A DNA stretch of 40,356 bases from an uncultured Roseovarius sp. (lineage in GTDB: Bacteria; Pseudomonadota; Alphaproteobacteria; Rhodobacterales; Rhodobacteraceae), in contig NZ_CAMYMD010000081.1 of assembly GCF_947259555.1 (NCBI RefSeq), positions 1 to 40,356 of the forward strand, written 5' to 3'. Both the position numbers and the translations under genes were made by a program. Shown here piece by piece: positions 17,793 to 27,050 of the stretch (positions are counted from its first letter, which is position 1; each line of letters starts with the position of its first letter). The notes below the pieces were generated by a model, which had not been told where the DNA came from, did not search any database, and saw only the letters and a list, made by a program, of their open reading frames with translations.

Positions 17793-18758
17793 ATCGCCCG
17801 CGCTTTCGTTGAGGCCCAGCCGCTTCATCCGCCGATAGAGCGTCGCGCGCCCGATCCCGAGCGCGCGTGCGGCCTCCGAAACATTGCCATCGGCCCGCGC
17901 CAAGGCACGAATCACCGCCGCGCGCTCGGCCTTTTCAAACCCGCGCGGCCCCTCTTCGCGACCGAAGATGTCGCTCGCGGGCACCGCGCGGATCGCTTCT
18001 TCGCAGCCCAGCCCGAACGCCTTGCGCGCCGCGCGGGTGGCCCCCACCACGATATCGTCGCCATCCACCGCCAGCAGCATCGCCGCCTCGCTGTCGTCAT
18101 GGTCGGCATAGAGGATACGGGCGCGCGGGTAAGCGGCGCGGAAATTGTCGGCCTCGATCTGCCGCGCGGTCTGCGCCACCATCGCGCCGATCAGCCGGTT
18201 GAACGCCTCGGTCTGATCCGACCGCGCCGAAGACACGTCAAGCGCCGCCATGATCCGCCCATCGGCTCCGTAGATCGGCGCATCCATGCAGCTCATCGCG
18301 GTGTTGCGCGCAAGAAAATGCTCGTCACGGTGGATGATGACGCGGCGGTCCTCGGCGATGCAGGTGCCGATGCCGTTGGTGCCCTCGGCGGCCTCGGACC
18401 AGTCCGCCCCCTGCCACAGGCCCCAATCGTCGAAGATCGAGGCGTCGCCCTCGGCGCAGCGCTGATCGAGCACCACGCCCTCGGCATCGGTCAGCAGTAC
18501 GGCGCAGCCGGAATGGCCCAGCAGCCCGAACAGTTGATCCAGCTTCGGCGCGGCCACTTGCAGGAATTGCTCCAGCCCCGCCTGCCGGTGCCGCAACTCG
18601 GTCTCCTCCACCCGCTCGGGCGCACGCCGCTCTGCGGGGTCCAGCCCATGCGTGAGCATCGAGCGCCGCCACGACGCCACCACCCGCGACCGCGCCGGGG
18701 CCGAGGCCGATTGCGATTCCTCCAGTACCCTGTCGACATGACTGCGGCGATAGGTGAT
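17778..18758 (-). CDS. AcoR-like GAF-Fis transcriptional regulator lacking the AAA+ domain
   Basis: Regulator of about 326 residues. The N-terminal part carries [18 protein letters not shown], typical of AcoR-type activators, then a GAF sensor ([40 protein letters not shown]). The C-terminus is a Fis-type helix-turn-helix ([20 protein letters not shown]). The central sigma-54-contacting AAA+ ATPase (GESGTGKE, GAFTGA) is absent, so it cannot act as a normal sigma-54 enhancer-binding protein. Start problem: the conserved N-terminus extends upstream of the first GTG (18683) through HVDRVLEES with no ATG, GTG or TTG. ATC at 18758 has GGGAGG 6 bases before it and is my best candidate. The safe minimal form is 17778-18683 (301 residues). 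It probably controls the adjacent aldehyde dehydrogenase. Confidence 0.82.
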   Translation of the reverse strand: MTYRRSHVDRVLEESQSASAPARSRVVASWRRSMLTHGLDPAERRAPERVEETELRHRQAGLEQFLQVAAPKLDQLFGLLGHSGCAVLLTDAEGVVLDQRCAEGDASIFDDWGLWQGADWSEAAEGTNGIGTCIAEDRRVIIHRDEHFLARNTAMSCMDAPIYGADGRIMAALDVSSARSDQTEAFNRLIGAMVAQTARQIEADNFRAAYPRARILYADHDDSEAAMLLAVDGDDIVVGATRAARKAFGLGCEEAIRAVPASDIFGREEGPRGFEKAERAAVIRALARADGNVSEAARALGIGRATLYRRMKRLGLNESAGDLSQD

Positions 18759-18879
18759 TTCAGACCTCCCGCGCCACCAAAGCGCAATTGTTCAAAGCTC
18801 TTAGACCCGGCCTGGCCATGGGCTGTCAATCCGACCTTCGGACCAATATGCGCAACCCGGCACAACGGGTCGAAACCCC

Positions 18880-18906
18880 TTGCAATGCGGTTCCACGAGG
18901 TATAAT
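18880..18906 (+). promoter_or_regulatory. Promoter of the tRNA-Pro gene
   Basis: A consensus -10 box TATAAT at 18901-18906 lies 15 bases before the tRNA, with TTGCAA at 18880-18885 as -35 (15-base spacing, slightly short). Position and the perfect -10 box support it. Confidence 0.6.
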
Positions 18907-18921
18907 CGCCTGTCTCACGGT

Positions 18922-18998
18922 CGGGCTGTAGCGCAGCCTGGTAGCGCACCTGCTTCGGGAGCAGGGGGTCGGAGGTTCGAATCCTCTCAGCCCGACCA
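18922..18998 (+). tRNA. tRNA-Pro (anticodon CGG)
   Basis: The cloverleaf folds fully: acceptor stem CGGGCTG / CAGCCCG, D arm with GCGC stem, anticodon stem CCTGC / GCAGG with loop TTCGGGA (anticodon CGG), T arm GGAGG-TTCGAAT-CCTCT, discriminator A and encoded CCA. It reads proline codon CCG, which is heavily used in this GC-rich genome. Confidence 0.97.
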
Positions 18999-19006
18999 AA
19001 GACTCC

Positions 19007-19028
19007 AAGGCCCTGACGGGCCTTTTTT
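19007..19028 (+). terminator. Terminator after tRNA-Pro
   Basis: AAGGCCC (19007-19013) pairs with GGGCCTT (19018-19024) over a TGAC loop and runs into a T tract, eight bases after the tRNA CCA end. Confidence 0.85.
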
Positions 19029-19110
19029 CTTGTCTTGAGCAAGAAATGAAAACGCCCAAGATGCAGACCTGCACGTGGCAAGACACTGGACGACCTCAGG
19101 ACCCCTGTCC

Positions 19111-19138
19111 TTGACGACATCGCAGTTTCACATAGGTA
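19111..19138 (+). promoter_or_regulatory. Possible promoter of the MscS-family gene
   Basis: TTGACG (19111-19116), a 16-base spacer, then TAGGTA (19133-19138), about 100 bases upstream of the channel gene. Only the -35 box is a strong match. Confidence 0.35.
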
Positions 19139-19239
19139 TGGGCGAATCCACGCGAAAACGGGAGACCTGATCTGTTGATCAGCACACCCGAGGCACACGC
19201 CGTGCCGGAAAATCAAAACGACGACGGAGACATCGGGAC

Positions 19240-21504
19240 ATGTTGCGATATCTGGCAGGCTTTCTCGTCTCACTTTTCATGCTGCTCGGCCCCGCCTTGG
19301 CACAAGACAGCGACGGCACGAGCGCCGGCACCGAGACCAGATCAGGTGTCGACCTGCTCATCGACGTCATCGAGGATGAGGCCGCGCGCACAGAGCTGAT
19401 CGAGCGATTGCGGGAAAGCGGCCTGTCGGACGCGACCGCCGTTGACGAAGGCATCGTCGAGACACTCGCGCCCGGCACCCCCCCTCCCGAGGACAGGTCT
19501 TTCGGGCGACGCATCGCTCTGATCACGCAACAGGCCGCAGAGGACATCGCGGATTGGGGCGCGAGTTTCTGGCGGCAACTGACCCGCGCACCAGACGTCT
19601 TTGACGGTTTGAGCGGCGGCGAGGCGCGCGTATTGCTGGACGCACTGGCCGATCTGGCGCTGGTCATAGCCAGCACCGTCATCGTCTTTTTCCTGCTACG
19701 TTGGTTCGGAAAGTCTCTATATGCGAGAATGAGCGCGTCGGCGCGTGACGGCGGTGCCGCGCGGACCGTGATGCTGTTCGCCACGTCAGCCATGATCGAC
19801 GCCACCATCGTCATTCTGGCATGGGCGGCAGGCTATGCGCTGGCAATTCTCGCGCTTGGCGATTTCGGGCAGATCGGGATAAGGCAGACTCTCTACCTCA
19901 ACGCGTTCCTCTTGGTCGAAATGGCCAAGGTTGTGGTCCGCCTTGTGCTCTCGCCCTCGGCCACATCGCTGCGTCCCCTGCCAATCGGTGATCGCGCGGC
20001 GGCCTACCTTTCGTCTCGGGTGAACCTGATCGTCGGGGTCGCGGGCTATGGTCAGTTGCTGGTCGTTCCGATCATCAACAGCAACATCTCCTACGCGGCG
20101 GGACGGGCTGTCTCGGCCCTTGTCGCGTTTGCGGTTCTGGGCTTTGCGATCTGGCTGGTGTTGCGCAACCGCAAGGCTGTGACCGATTGGATGCTTGGGC
20201 CGGGCGAGGCCGAGGGAATAGTCGCGCAAGCGGGCGCTGACCGTAGTCCTGAGGACGAGCCACTGGCACCTCGGCGTCGCCGTGCCCGTGGTGCGCTCGC
20301 CTATCTGGCGCGGCATTGGCACTGGCCGGCGCTCGCCTACCTTTTGGCAATGTTCGTCATTGTAATGCTGCGCCCGGGCAATGCCGTGTTCGAGACATTC
20401 CTTGCCTCCGGGCAGGTCCTTGTTGTCGGCTTGCTTGGGTTTGCGGCCGCAGGCTTTATCAGCCGTGCCATGGTACGCGGGGTCATCCTGCCGCCCGGCA
20501 TCTCGGACCGCGTACCGCTCTTGCAGCTGCGTCTCAACTCATTCTTGCCAAAGGCACTATTCGTGCTTCGCACGTTGATTTTCGTGCTCGTTGTGTTGCT
20601 CGCGTTCGATGCAATCGGCCTGATCGACCTGCGCGGGTGGCTGGTCAGCCAGCTTGGCTTGCAGCTGACCGGGACGATCCTGTCGGTGTCGCTCGTTCTT
20701 CTTGTTTCGTTTGGAATATGGCTGGCATTGACCTCTTGGGTGGATTACCGGCTCAATCCGGAATTTGGCACCGTGGCGACAGCACGAGAGCAGACACTCC
20801 TGACGCTGCTGCGCAATGCCGCGACCATCGCCCTTGTCATCATCACCATGATGTTCGTGCTGGCCGAGATCGGGCTCGATATTGCACCGCTTCTGGCCTC
20901 AGCCGGTGTGCTTGGTCTTGCCATCGGTTTTGGCGCCCAGAAGATGGTGCAGGATATCATCACCGGCATCTTCATCCAGTTCGAGAATGCCATGAACGTG
21001 GGCGATGTCGTGACCGTTGGCGGCGTCACCGGCACTGTCGAGAGGCTGACGATCCGCTCTGTCAGCCTGCGCGACCTGCAAGGTGCCTATCATATCATCC
21101 CGTTTTCATCGGTCGACATGGTGTCGAACTACGTCAAGGATTACGGCTATTTCGTCTGCGATATGGGCGTCGCCTATCGCGAGGATGTCGACGAGGCCAA
21201 ACAGGCAATGCTTGATGCATTTGCAGAGTTGAAGGGTGACCCGGATCAGGCCACCGGCATTCTCGACGATATCGAATGGTTCGGCGTCAACAGCTTTGGT
21301 GACAGCGCGGTGATGCTGCGCGCCCGGATCAAATGCGTCCCGGGGCGGCAATGGGGCATTGGCCGCGCTTACAATGGCGTGCTCAAGCAGATCTTTGACG
21401 CGCGTAATATCGAGATCCCGTTCCCCCACCAGACGATCTATTTCGGAGAATCGAAGGACGGGCAGACCCAAAGCGTCAAGGTGGACATGGCGCAGCCCGC
21501 CTGA
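19240..21504 (+). CDS. Large MscS-family mechanosensitive ion channel
   Basis: A 754-residue inner-membrane channel that should open under hypo-osmotic membrane tension. A signal peptide (cleavage after GPALA near residue 21) is followed by a periplasmic segment to about 130, then about ten membrane segments, much more than the three of E. coli MscS and closer to the YbiO-like class. The MscS core starts near residue 540: the pore helix is rich in Ala and Gly (ASAGVLGLAIGFGAQKMVQD), followed by the beta domain (FENAMNVGDVVTVGGVTGTV) and the alpha/beta domain (IEIPFPHQTIYF) near the end. The ATG at 19240 follows GGAGA. It appears to be a single-gene unit between the tRNA-Pro gene and the copA region. 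Confidence 0.93.
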   Translation: MLRYLAGFLVSLFMLLGPALAQDSDGTSAGTETRSGVDLLIDVIEDEAARTELIERLRESGLSDATAVDEGIVETLAPGTPPPEDRSFGRRIALITQQAAEDIADWGASFWRQLTRAPDVFDGLSGGEARVLLDALADLALVIASTVIVFFLLRWFGKSLYARMSASARDGGAARTVMLFATSAMIDATIVILAWAAGYALAILALGDFGQIGIRQTLYLNAFLLVEMAKVVVRLVLSPSATSLRPLPIGDRAAAYLSSRVNLIVGVAGYGQLLVVPIINSNISYAAGRAVSALVAFAVLGFAIWLVLRNRKAVTDWMLGPGEAEGIVAQAGADRSPEDEPLAPRRRRARGALAYLARHWHWPALAYLLAMFVIVMLRPGNAVFETFLASGQVLVVGLLGFAAAGFISRAMVRGVILPPGISDRVPLLQLRLNSFLPKALFVLRTLIFVLVVLLAFDAIGLIDLRGWLVSQLGLQLTGTILSVSLVLLVSFGIWLALTSWVDYRLNPEFGTVATAREQTLLTLLRNAATIALVIITMMFVLAEIGLDIAPLLASAGVLGLAIGFGAQKMVQDIITGIFIQFENAMNVGDVVTVGGVTGTVERLTIRSVSLRDLQGAYHIIPFSSVDMVSNYVKDYGYFVCDMGVAYREDVDEAKQAMLDAFAELKGDPDQATGILDDIEWFGVNSFGDSAVMLRARIKCVPGRQWGIGRAYNGVLKQIFDARNIEIPFPHQTIYFGESKDGQTQSVKVDMAQPA

Positions 21505-21580
21505 CACCAACCGCACGATCCAGCGATCAACAAGGGGTGAGGTCAGGCCGCGTTCGCCGTTTGGTGCCTGCATGTCGGCC

Positions 21581-21704
21581 GTTCTCAGGGCGGGGCGCAA
21601 TTCCCCACCGGCGGTGAAAGCCCGCGAGCGCGTTTCTGGCCGTCATTTCGAGACGGGTCGGCAAATCCGGTCGCGCTCAAAAAAGCGCATTTCCCGGGCT
21701 GATG
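21581..21704 (+). ncRNA. FMN riboswitch (RFN element), apparently degenerate
   Basis: The 5' half matches the RFN consensus closely: GTTCTCAGGGCGGGGCG, CCCCACCGGCGGTGAAAGCC, CGCGAGCG, then GGGTCGGCAAATCCGGT. The 3' half, where GCCGACGGT and AGTCCGGAT should occur and GAGAAC should close P1 with GTTCTC, is instead CGCGCTCAAAAAAGCGCATT and CGGGCTGATGAAAAAAC. The closing P1 pairing and the P6 core are therefore lost. The next gene is a copper ATPase, not a riboflavin gene. I read it as a riboswitch remnant that probably no longer binds FMN. Confidence 0.65.
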
Positions 21705-21797
21705 AAAAAACAACGCTGACCGAGCAATGCATAACGGCGCATAAAGGCAGTTTTCAGCCGTCTCACTGGTCGGGTCCAGATTTATCTCAGACGCCCC

Positions 21798-21828
21798 TTG
21801 ATCTTCCAGTTGCTGGAAGCCCTATCTA
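21798..21828 (+). promoter_or_regulatory. CueR-dependent promoter of copA
   Basis: -35 TTGATC (21798-21803) and -10 TATCTA (21823-21828) are separated by 19 bases, the overlong spacer typical of MerR-family promoters. The spacer holds the 7-3-7 perfect dyad CTTCCAG-TTG-CTGGAAG (21803-21819), matching known CueR boxes. The cognate cueR lies just after copA. Confidence 0.93.
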
Positions 21829-21865
21829 GTGACTGAAACCAGAACACCGGAGGCTTGTGTAGATC

Positions 21866-24376
21866 GTGGCAGAGCACCTTACAGTATCCATCGACGGCAT
21901 GTCCTGCGCGTCTTGTGTGGGGCGGGTCGATCGGGCGCTCACGGACATCGACGGCATCGAAAATGTATCGGTCAATCTCGCGAATGAGACCGCGCGGTTC
22001 GACCTCAAAGAGCCGGCCCGTCTGAAGGACGTTCTGTCGGTGCTTGAAGAAATCGGCTACCCGCCGCGCATGCAGAGCGTGAAACTGGACGTTGATTCAA
22101 TGTCTTGTGCATCATGTGTTGGCCGTGTCGACAAGGCGCTCGCGGCCGTGCCGGGCGTTATGGAGGTGAATGTCAATCTGGCCTCGGAAAGCGCCACAGT
22201 GAGATTTGCGCAAGGCACGGTCAAGCCCGGCGACCTCGTGGAGGCGGCCCGCGCGGCGGGCTATCCAGCCGTGCAGGCCGACACCGAGCCAAGCACCGGA
22301 GCATCCGAGCGAAAAGACGAGGAAGCACGCGAGACCGCCCGAATGACCCTCATCGCGGCGGCCCTCGCCCTGCCTGTCTTCCTGATCGAGATGGGCGGCC
22401 ACATGATCCCCGGTCTGCATGCGTTCATCACCGAGACGATTGGCCAACAGGCAAGCTGGCTCTTTCAGTTCGTGCTGACAACACTGGTTCTGGCCGGGCC
22501 CGGCCGCGTGTTCTACACCAAGGGGCTTCCGGCACTCTGGCGCGGGGCCCCCGACATGAACAGCCTTGTCGCGGTGGGCACCGGCGCGGCCTATCTCTAT
22601 TCCGTTGTCGCGACCTTCCTGCCCGGACTGCTACCGAGCGCCGTGCGTTCGGTCTATTTCGAGGCGGCGGCGGTGATTGTCGTGCTGATCCTTGTGGGCC
22701 GCTACATGGAAGCCCGCGCCAAGGGCCGCACCGGCGCGGCGATCGAGCGGCTGCTGGGCCTGCAAGTGCGCACAGCGCGGGTCCTTCGCGATGGCGAGCC
22801 GCATGACGTCGAGATCAGCGAGATCAGCACTGGCGACATTCTCATCGTGCGCCCCGGCGAACGCATCGCCGTTGACGGTGAAGTGACGGAGGGTCGCGCG
22901 CATGTGGACGAAAGCATGATCACCGGAGAGCCGGCCCCGGTGGACAAGGCACCGGGCGACGAGGTGACAGGCGGCACCGTCAACGGGGCTGGCAGCCTGC
23001 ACTTTCGCGCCACGCGCGTCGGCGATGACACCACGTTGGCGCAAATCATCCGGATGGTCGAGGACGCACAGGGCGCAAAATTGCCGATCCAGGGGCTGGT
23101 GGATCGCATTACACTCCGATTTGTGCCCGCAGTGATGGCAGTGGCCGCCCTCACAGTCGCGATCTGGCTGGTGATCGGCCCCGACCCTGCCCTGACGCTG
23201 GCGCTGGTCGCAGGCGTCTCGGTACTCATCATCGCCTGCCCCTGCGCCATGGGGCTGGCCACGCCGACCTCGATCATGGTCGGCACCGGGCGCGCGGCGG
23301 ACATGGGTGTCCTCTTCCGCAAGGGCGACGCGCTGCAACAATTGGCCTCGGTGGATCTCGTGGCCTTCGACAAGACCGGAACATTGACAGAGGGCCGCCC
23401 GGAAATGACTGACATGGTCCTTGCAGACGGGTTCGAACGACAGAACGTGCTGTCGCTGGTCGCAGCGGTCGAGGCGCAGTCCGAACATCCCATTGCACAG
23501 GCGATCACCCGCACCGCCAAGGCCGAAGGCGCAGACAGGCTCGAAGTGGAAAATTTCGAGTCGATCACCGGCTACGGCGTGCGGGCAAGCGTGGCCGGCC
23601 ATGACGTGCTGATCGGGGCCGACCGGCTCATGCACCGTGAGGGACTGGAGACCGGTACCCTGGCCGAGACCGAGGCCACCCTCGCGGCGCGCGGGCGCAC
23701 GGCTCTCTATGCGGCCATCGATGGCAAGGTTGCAGGCGTGATCGCCGTGGCCGACCCGGTCAAACCTTCGAGCGCGGATGCGATCCGGGCCCTGCACAAG
23801 GCGGGCTTGCGGGTTGCGATGATCACCGGCGACAAACGCGAGACCGGCGAGGCCATCGCGCGCGAGACCGGCATCGACCATGTCATCGCCGGCGTCCTGC
23901 CCGATGGCAAGGTCAGCGCCCTCGATGAGTTGCGTCAGGACGGGGCACGCGTGGCCTTTGTCGGCGACGGCATCAACGACGCCCCGGCGCTTGCCCATGC
24001 CGATGTCGGCGTCGCCATCGGCACCGGCACCGATGTTGCGATTGAATCCGCCGATGTGGTGCTGATGTCCGGCGATCTGCGCGGCGTGGTCAACGCCTTG
24101 GAGGTCTCGCGCCACACGATGCGCAACATCCGTCAGAATCTCTTTTGGGCCTTTGGCTACAACATCGCGCTCATCCCGGTCGCCGCTGGTGTGCTTTATC
24201 CCGCCTTCGACGTGCTGCTGTCGCCGGTTCTGGCCGCCGGAGCGATGGCATTCAGTTCGGTGTTCGTGCTCTCGAACGCGCTGCGGCTTCGCCGCCTGCG
24301 TCCCGAGATGGACGAAGCCGAGGCCACGCGCCCGCGTACCCCGGAGAAAACCGCTCCCCCCGTATCGGCACACTAA
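21866..24376 (+). CDS. copA: Cu(I)-exporting P1B-type ATPase
   Basis: Copper efflux ATPase of 836 residues in the inner membrane. Two N-terminal HMA domains each carry the copper-binding motif CASC (C14/C17 and C81/C84). Then come the membrane domain with the CPC ion-site motif at C458-P459-C460 ([12 protein letters not shown]), the phosphorylation site D502 in DKTGTLTEG, the HP motif in SEHPIAQAI, and the hinge [20 protein letters not shown]. The last two helices carry the Cu(I) residues of subgroup P1B-1: YN in [12 protein letters not shown] and M-x2-SS in [14 protein letters not shown]. The start is a GTG 12 bases after GGAGG; an in-frame TAG two codons upstream rules out a longer form. 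It is controlled by the CueR box upstream. Confidence 0.97.
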   Translation: MAEHLTVSIDGMSCASCVGRVDRALTDIDGIENVSVNLANETARFDLKEPARLKDVLSVLEEIGYPPRMQSVKLDVDSMSCASCVGRVDKALAAVPGVMEVNVNLASESATVRFAQGTVKPGDLVEAARAAGYPAVQADTEPSTGASERKDEEARETARMTLIAAALALPVFLIEMGGHMIPGLHAFITETIGQQASWLFQFVLTTLVLAGPGRVFYTKGLPALWRGAPDMNSLVAVGTGAAYLYSVVATFLPGLLPSAVRSVYFEAAAVIVVLILVGRYMEARAKGRTGAAIERLLGLQVRTARVLRDGEPHDVEISEISTGDILIVRPGERIAVDGEVTEGRAHVDESMITGEPAPVDKAPGDEVTGGTVNGAGSLHFRATRVGDDTTLAQIIRMVEDAQGAKLPIQGLVDRITLRFVPAVMAVAALTVAIWLVIGPDPALTLALVAGVSVLIIACPCAMGLATPTSIMVGTGRAADMGVLFRKGDALQQLASVDLVAFDKTGTLTEGRPEMTDMVLADGFERQNVLSLVAAVEAQSEHPIAQAITRTAKAEGADRLEVENFESITGYGVRASVAGHDVLIGADRLMHREGLETGTLAETEATLAARGRTALYAAIDGKVAGVIAVADPVKPSSADAIRALHKAGLRVAMITGDKRETGEAIARETGIDHVIAGVLPDGKVSALDELRQDGARVAFVGDGINDAPALAHADVGVAIGTGTDVAIESADVVLMSGDLRGVVNALEVSRHTMRNIRQNLFWAFGYNIALIPVAAGVLYPAFDVLLSPVLAAGAMAFSSVFVLSNALRLRRLRPEMDEAEATRPRTPEKTAPPVSAH

Positions 24377-24386
24377 GAGGTCCTCG

Positions 24387-24794
24387 ATGAACATCGGACA
24401 AGTCGCCCGGCTTTCTGGATTGCCCGCCAAGACGATCCGCTATTACGAGGACATTGGCCTGATCCGGCCGCAACGGAGCGAGAACGGCTATCGCAGCTTT
24501 CGCGAGACGGATTTGCACAAGCTTGGCTTTCTGGGGCGGGCTCGATCGCTTGGATTTTCGATCGAGGATTGCCGCAGCCTGCTGGAACTTTACGGCGACG
24601 AAGACCGTGCCAGCGCGGATGTCAAAAGCATAGCACAGGGCCACTTGCACAAAATTGACGCCAAGATCGCGGAACTGACTGCAATGCGCGCGACGCTCGC
24701 ACATCTGATCCATTGCTGCGCCGGCGACCACCGCCCCGACTGCCCGATCCTTGCAGACCTCGCGGTCTCACATGATACGGGGTCAGGTGAGTAG
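24387..24794 (+). CDS. cueR: CueR copper-responsive MerR-family regulator
   Basis: A 135-residue regulator with an N-terminal MerR winged helix (MNIGQVARLSGLPAKTIRYY then EDIGLIRPQRSENGYR), a coiled dimerisation helix, and a metal loop with C111 and C119 eight residues apart (CCAGDHRPDCPIL), the spacing of the Cu(I) ligands in CueR. An additional Cys (C110) and H109 precede the first ligand. The ATG follows AGAGG by 6 bases and starts 10 bases after the copA stop, so copA-cueR is one operon and CueR regulates its own synthesis through the copA promoter. Its gene ends convergent with the next glycosyltransferase. Confidence 0.96.
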   Translation: MNIGQVARLSGLPAKTIRYYEDIGLIRPQRSENGYRSFRETDLHKLGFLGRARSLGFSIEDCRSLLELYGDEDRASADVKSIAQGHLHKIDAKIAELTAMRATLAHLIHCCAGDHRPDCPILADLAVSHDTGSGE

Positions 24795-24815
24795 CCGATC
24801 CCCCGATCCACCTCC

Positions 24816-26039
24816 CTAATCCGACCGTCCCGCCGCGCGACGCGTACCGGATAGAAGTGCCTCGGCCCCTAACGTCGAGCGGAAATCGCGCACGATGCTG
24901 GCCCGACCGGCCTCTGACAGACGCGCGCAGAGCGCGCTATCCGCCGCCAGCTCGGCGATCGCATCGGCGAGGTCCTCGGGTGATTTCGGGGGCACCAGCA
25001 TGCCGGTCTCACCATGCGAAATGAGCTCGCGAACCCCGCCCGCGTCGGTGCCGATGGTTGGCACGCCGCAGGCCATCGCCTCCATATACGCGACGCCCAA
25101 CGGCTCATGCCAACTTGCGAGGACAAAAACATCCGCCGCAAGCAGATGACGGCGCACCTCTGCCGCGCTGATCGCACCCAACAGGCGGGCATGCGCTGAA
25201 AGGCCAAGCGCGTCCAGATGAGCCTGTAACTCCGCGCGATAGCCCGAGCCCCCCGCATCATCCTCACCCGCGATGTCAAGCTGCACATCCACGCCCCGAT
25301 CCAGCAAGAGCCGCAACGCCGACAGCAGATCCTGATGACCCTTGACCACATTCAGCCGCCCGCACGCGAAAAGACGCAACGGCGCGCCGGCGACTGGTGG
25401 CTCATAAGGTGCGTCACGCTTGAAATCATCGGTATCCACGCCCATCGGCTGGATTGTGACATCGGCGGGCAGATCTGCGCCGAGGGCAGACCGGGCCTCG
25501 CGCAGCAAGGTTCGGGTGATGATCGTGGCAAAACTGGCATGACGCCACTTGAACCCCTGCCCGGGGCCGTAATCCGCAAGCGGACCATGCAGCGTGAGGC
25601 TGTATGTTGGCCCCCCCATCAGCCGCGCAAGCGCGCAGATCAGCGCCGCGCGGCCACAGGAATGGGCATGCACATGATCAATACCGCGCGCACGGCATTC
25701 CCGAATGAGCGCCCGGGCCGCTGGCAGGCAGATCGCCACATCCCTGAGAAAACCGCGCCCGCCCTTCTCGCGCAGGATCGCACGCCATGGCGCGCGCGCA
25801 ATGCCGGTGATGACATCAACAAGGCTCGGACGCCCCAGATAGGTGGTGCGCGCCATCGCCTCTTTTGACCAGTCATGCGAAATCAGACCCGCCGCAGGAG
25901 GCCGCGTGCTGAAGATATGGGCCACAGCCCCCGACCGTTCGAGATCCGCCAACTCACGCCAGAAGAAAATATGTGTCTGGCCCGGAAACTGTGGCACCAG
26001 ATAGCCAAGATGCATAGGATCGGGTGCTTTTTCGTCCAT
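24816..26039 (-). CDS. GT4-family glycosyltransferase
   Basis: A 407-residue GT-B enzyme. The N-terminal domain starts HLGYLVPQFPGQTHIFFWRE and has HVHAHSCGRAALICALARLM. The C-terminal donor domain shows FACGRLNVVKGHQDLLSALR and the E-x7-E block EPLGVAYMEAMACGVPTI followed by TDAGGVRELI. This is the pattern of GT4 enzymes in exopolysaccharide and colanic-acid-type clusters. The ATG at 26039 has a weak GGAA; an ATG at 26015 is possible. It is divergent from the next GT2, so the intergenic 92 bases carry both promoters. It is the leftmost gene of the right-hand glycan/PKS/NRPS region. Confidence 0.9.
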   Translation of the reverse strand: MDEKAPDPMHLGYLVPQFPGQTHIFFWRELADLERSGAVAHIFSTRPPAAGLISHDWSKEAMARTTYLGRPSLVDVITGIARAPWRAILREKGGRGFLRDVAICLPAARALIRECRARGIDHVHAHSCGRAALICALARLMGGPTYSLTLHGPLADYGPGQGFKWRHASFATIITRTLLREARSALGADLPADVTIQPMGVDTDDFKRDAPYEPPVAGAPLRLFACGRLNVVKGHQDLLSALRLLLDRGVDVQLDIAGEDDAGGSGYRAELQAHLDALGLSAHARLLGAISAAEVRRHLLAADVFVLASWHEPLGVAYMEAMACGVPTIGTDAGGVRELISHGETGMLVPPKSPEDLADAIAELAADSALCARLSEAGRASIVRDFRSTLGAEALLSGTRRAAGRSD

Positions 26040-26131
26040 TTCCGGTTCCGCTTACCGCCAGTTTGCCAGATAAGATGTAGCATGGCATTCAGGCGCGTGA
26101 CAGGCGGACGGGCAAAGGAATTGGAAACCCT

Positions 26132-26974
26132 GTGTTGACCGAGCAGCAAAAGCCGGGGCTGAGCGTGATCGTGCCCGCCCATGACGAGGCCGGGATGATC
26201 GGCCCATGCCTTGAGGCGCTGTTTGCCTCGGACCCGGTACCGGGGGGGGCCGAGGTCATCGTTGTTGCCAATGGCTGCACTGACGGGACTGTCGCAGAAG
26301 CCGAGCACCATCGCGCCGCCGCCGGTGATTGGGCCATGACGATTGTCGATCTTCAGGAGGGCGGCAAGCCTGGTGCGCTCAACGCCGGTGAGGACATCGC
26401 AAAGGGCCACGTGCTGGCCTATCTTGATGCCGATGTCCGGGTGTCACCTCCGCTAGCGGCGCAGATCGTCCGCGCGCTCGATTGCGACACCCCGGCATAT
26501 GCCAGCGGGCAAGTTGTGATCCCCGAACCGGGCACCGCGTTCAGCCGTATCTACGCCCGTTTCTATCGGCAAGTGCCGTTTTTTCACCACGGCGTGCCCG
26601 GCTGCGGCCTCTTTGCGATGAACCGCGCCGGACGGGCCCGTTGGGCACAATGGCCCGCGATCATCTCTGACGATACCTTTGCGCGGCTCAATTTCTCACC
26701 AACCGAGCGCATCGGCCTGTCTGCATCCTACTCCTGGCCTATCGTCGAGGGGCTTGGCGCGCTCATCCGCGTGCGCCGCCGGCAGGATGCCGGTGTCGCC
26801 GAGATCGCGAGGCGCTATGCGGCCCTGCCCGGCAACGACGATGCCCGGCCAAATGGGCCAAACTGGGTGTTGCGCGCGGCGGCCCGCGCGCCGCTCGGCT
26901 TTGTCGCCTATGTGACAGTGGCCCTGGCAGTGCGCCTGAGAGGTGGCGGCGACCACTGGGCACGCGGGCGATGA
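26132..26974 (+). CDS. GT2-family glycosyltransferase
   Basis: Inverting GT-A enzyme of 280 residues. It opens with LSVIVPAHDEAGMIGPCLEA, has VIVVANGCTDGT, the substrate block GGKPGALNAGED, the metal-binding DxD as YLDADVRVSP, and a later acidic SDDTFARL, all typical GT2 signs. A weak hydrophobic stretch near the C-terminus (PLGFVAYVTVALAVRL) may tether it to the membrane. The GTG at 26132 is the longest reasonable start; the adjacent TTG is an alternative. The flippase gene follows on the same strand after 76 bases. Donor and acceptor are unknown. Confidence 0.88.
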   Translation: MLTEQQKPGLSVIVPAHDEAGMIGPCLEALFASDPVPGGAEVIVVANGCTDGTVAEAEHHRAAAGDWAMTIVDLQEGGKPGALNAGEDIAKGHVLAYLDADVRVSPPLAAQIVRALDCDTPAYASGQVVIPEPGTAFSRIYARFYRQVPFFHHGVPGCGLFAMNRAGRARWAQWPAIISDDTFARLNFSPTERIGLSASYSWPIVEGLGALIRVRRRQDAGVAEIARRYAALPGNDDARPNGPNWVLRAAARAPLGFVAYVTVALAVRLRGGGDHWARGR

Positions 26975-27050
26975 CTGTTGGATTTTCACTGCAACCGCCC
27001 TGCAATTGCCGTAAATCTCGCGCAAGGCAGGACAACGGAGAGCAAGACGC

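Larger units (their letters stand above)
21505..21865 (+). promoter_or_regulatory. Gene-free region holding a riboswitch-like element and the copA promoter
   Basis: 361 bases without a gene between the channel and copA. The first part (21581-21704) resembles an FMN riboswitch; the second (21798-21828) is a CueR promoter. Between them is AT-rich, unassigned sequence including the short hairpin GCGC-TCAAAAAA-GCGC at about 21673-21688. Confidence 0.6.

Noticed and set aside
18737..18739. ATG near the start of the GAF-Fis regulator
   Set aside because: It is out of frame with the conserved domains.
18922..18998. tRNA-Pro as integration site of a mobile element
   Set aside because: No integrase, no duplicated tRNA 3' end and no phage or plasmid genes are visible nearby.
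22631..24430. 599-codon open frame antisense to copA
   Set aside because: Shadow frame rich in His, Asp and Arg without domain features, opposite the CPC and DKTGT motifs of copA.
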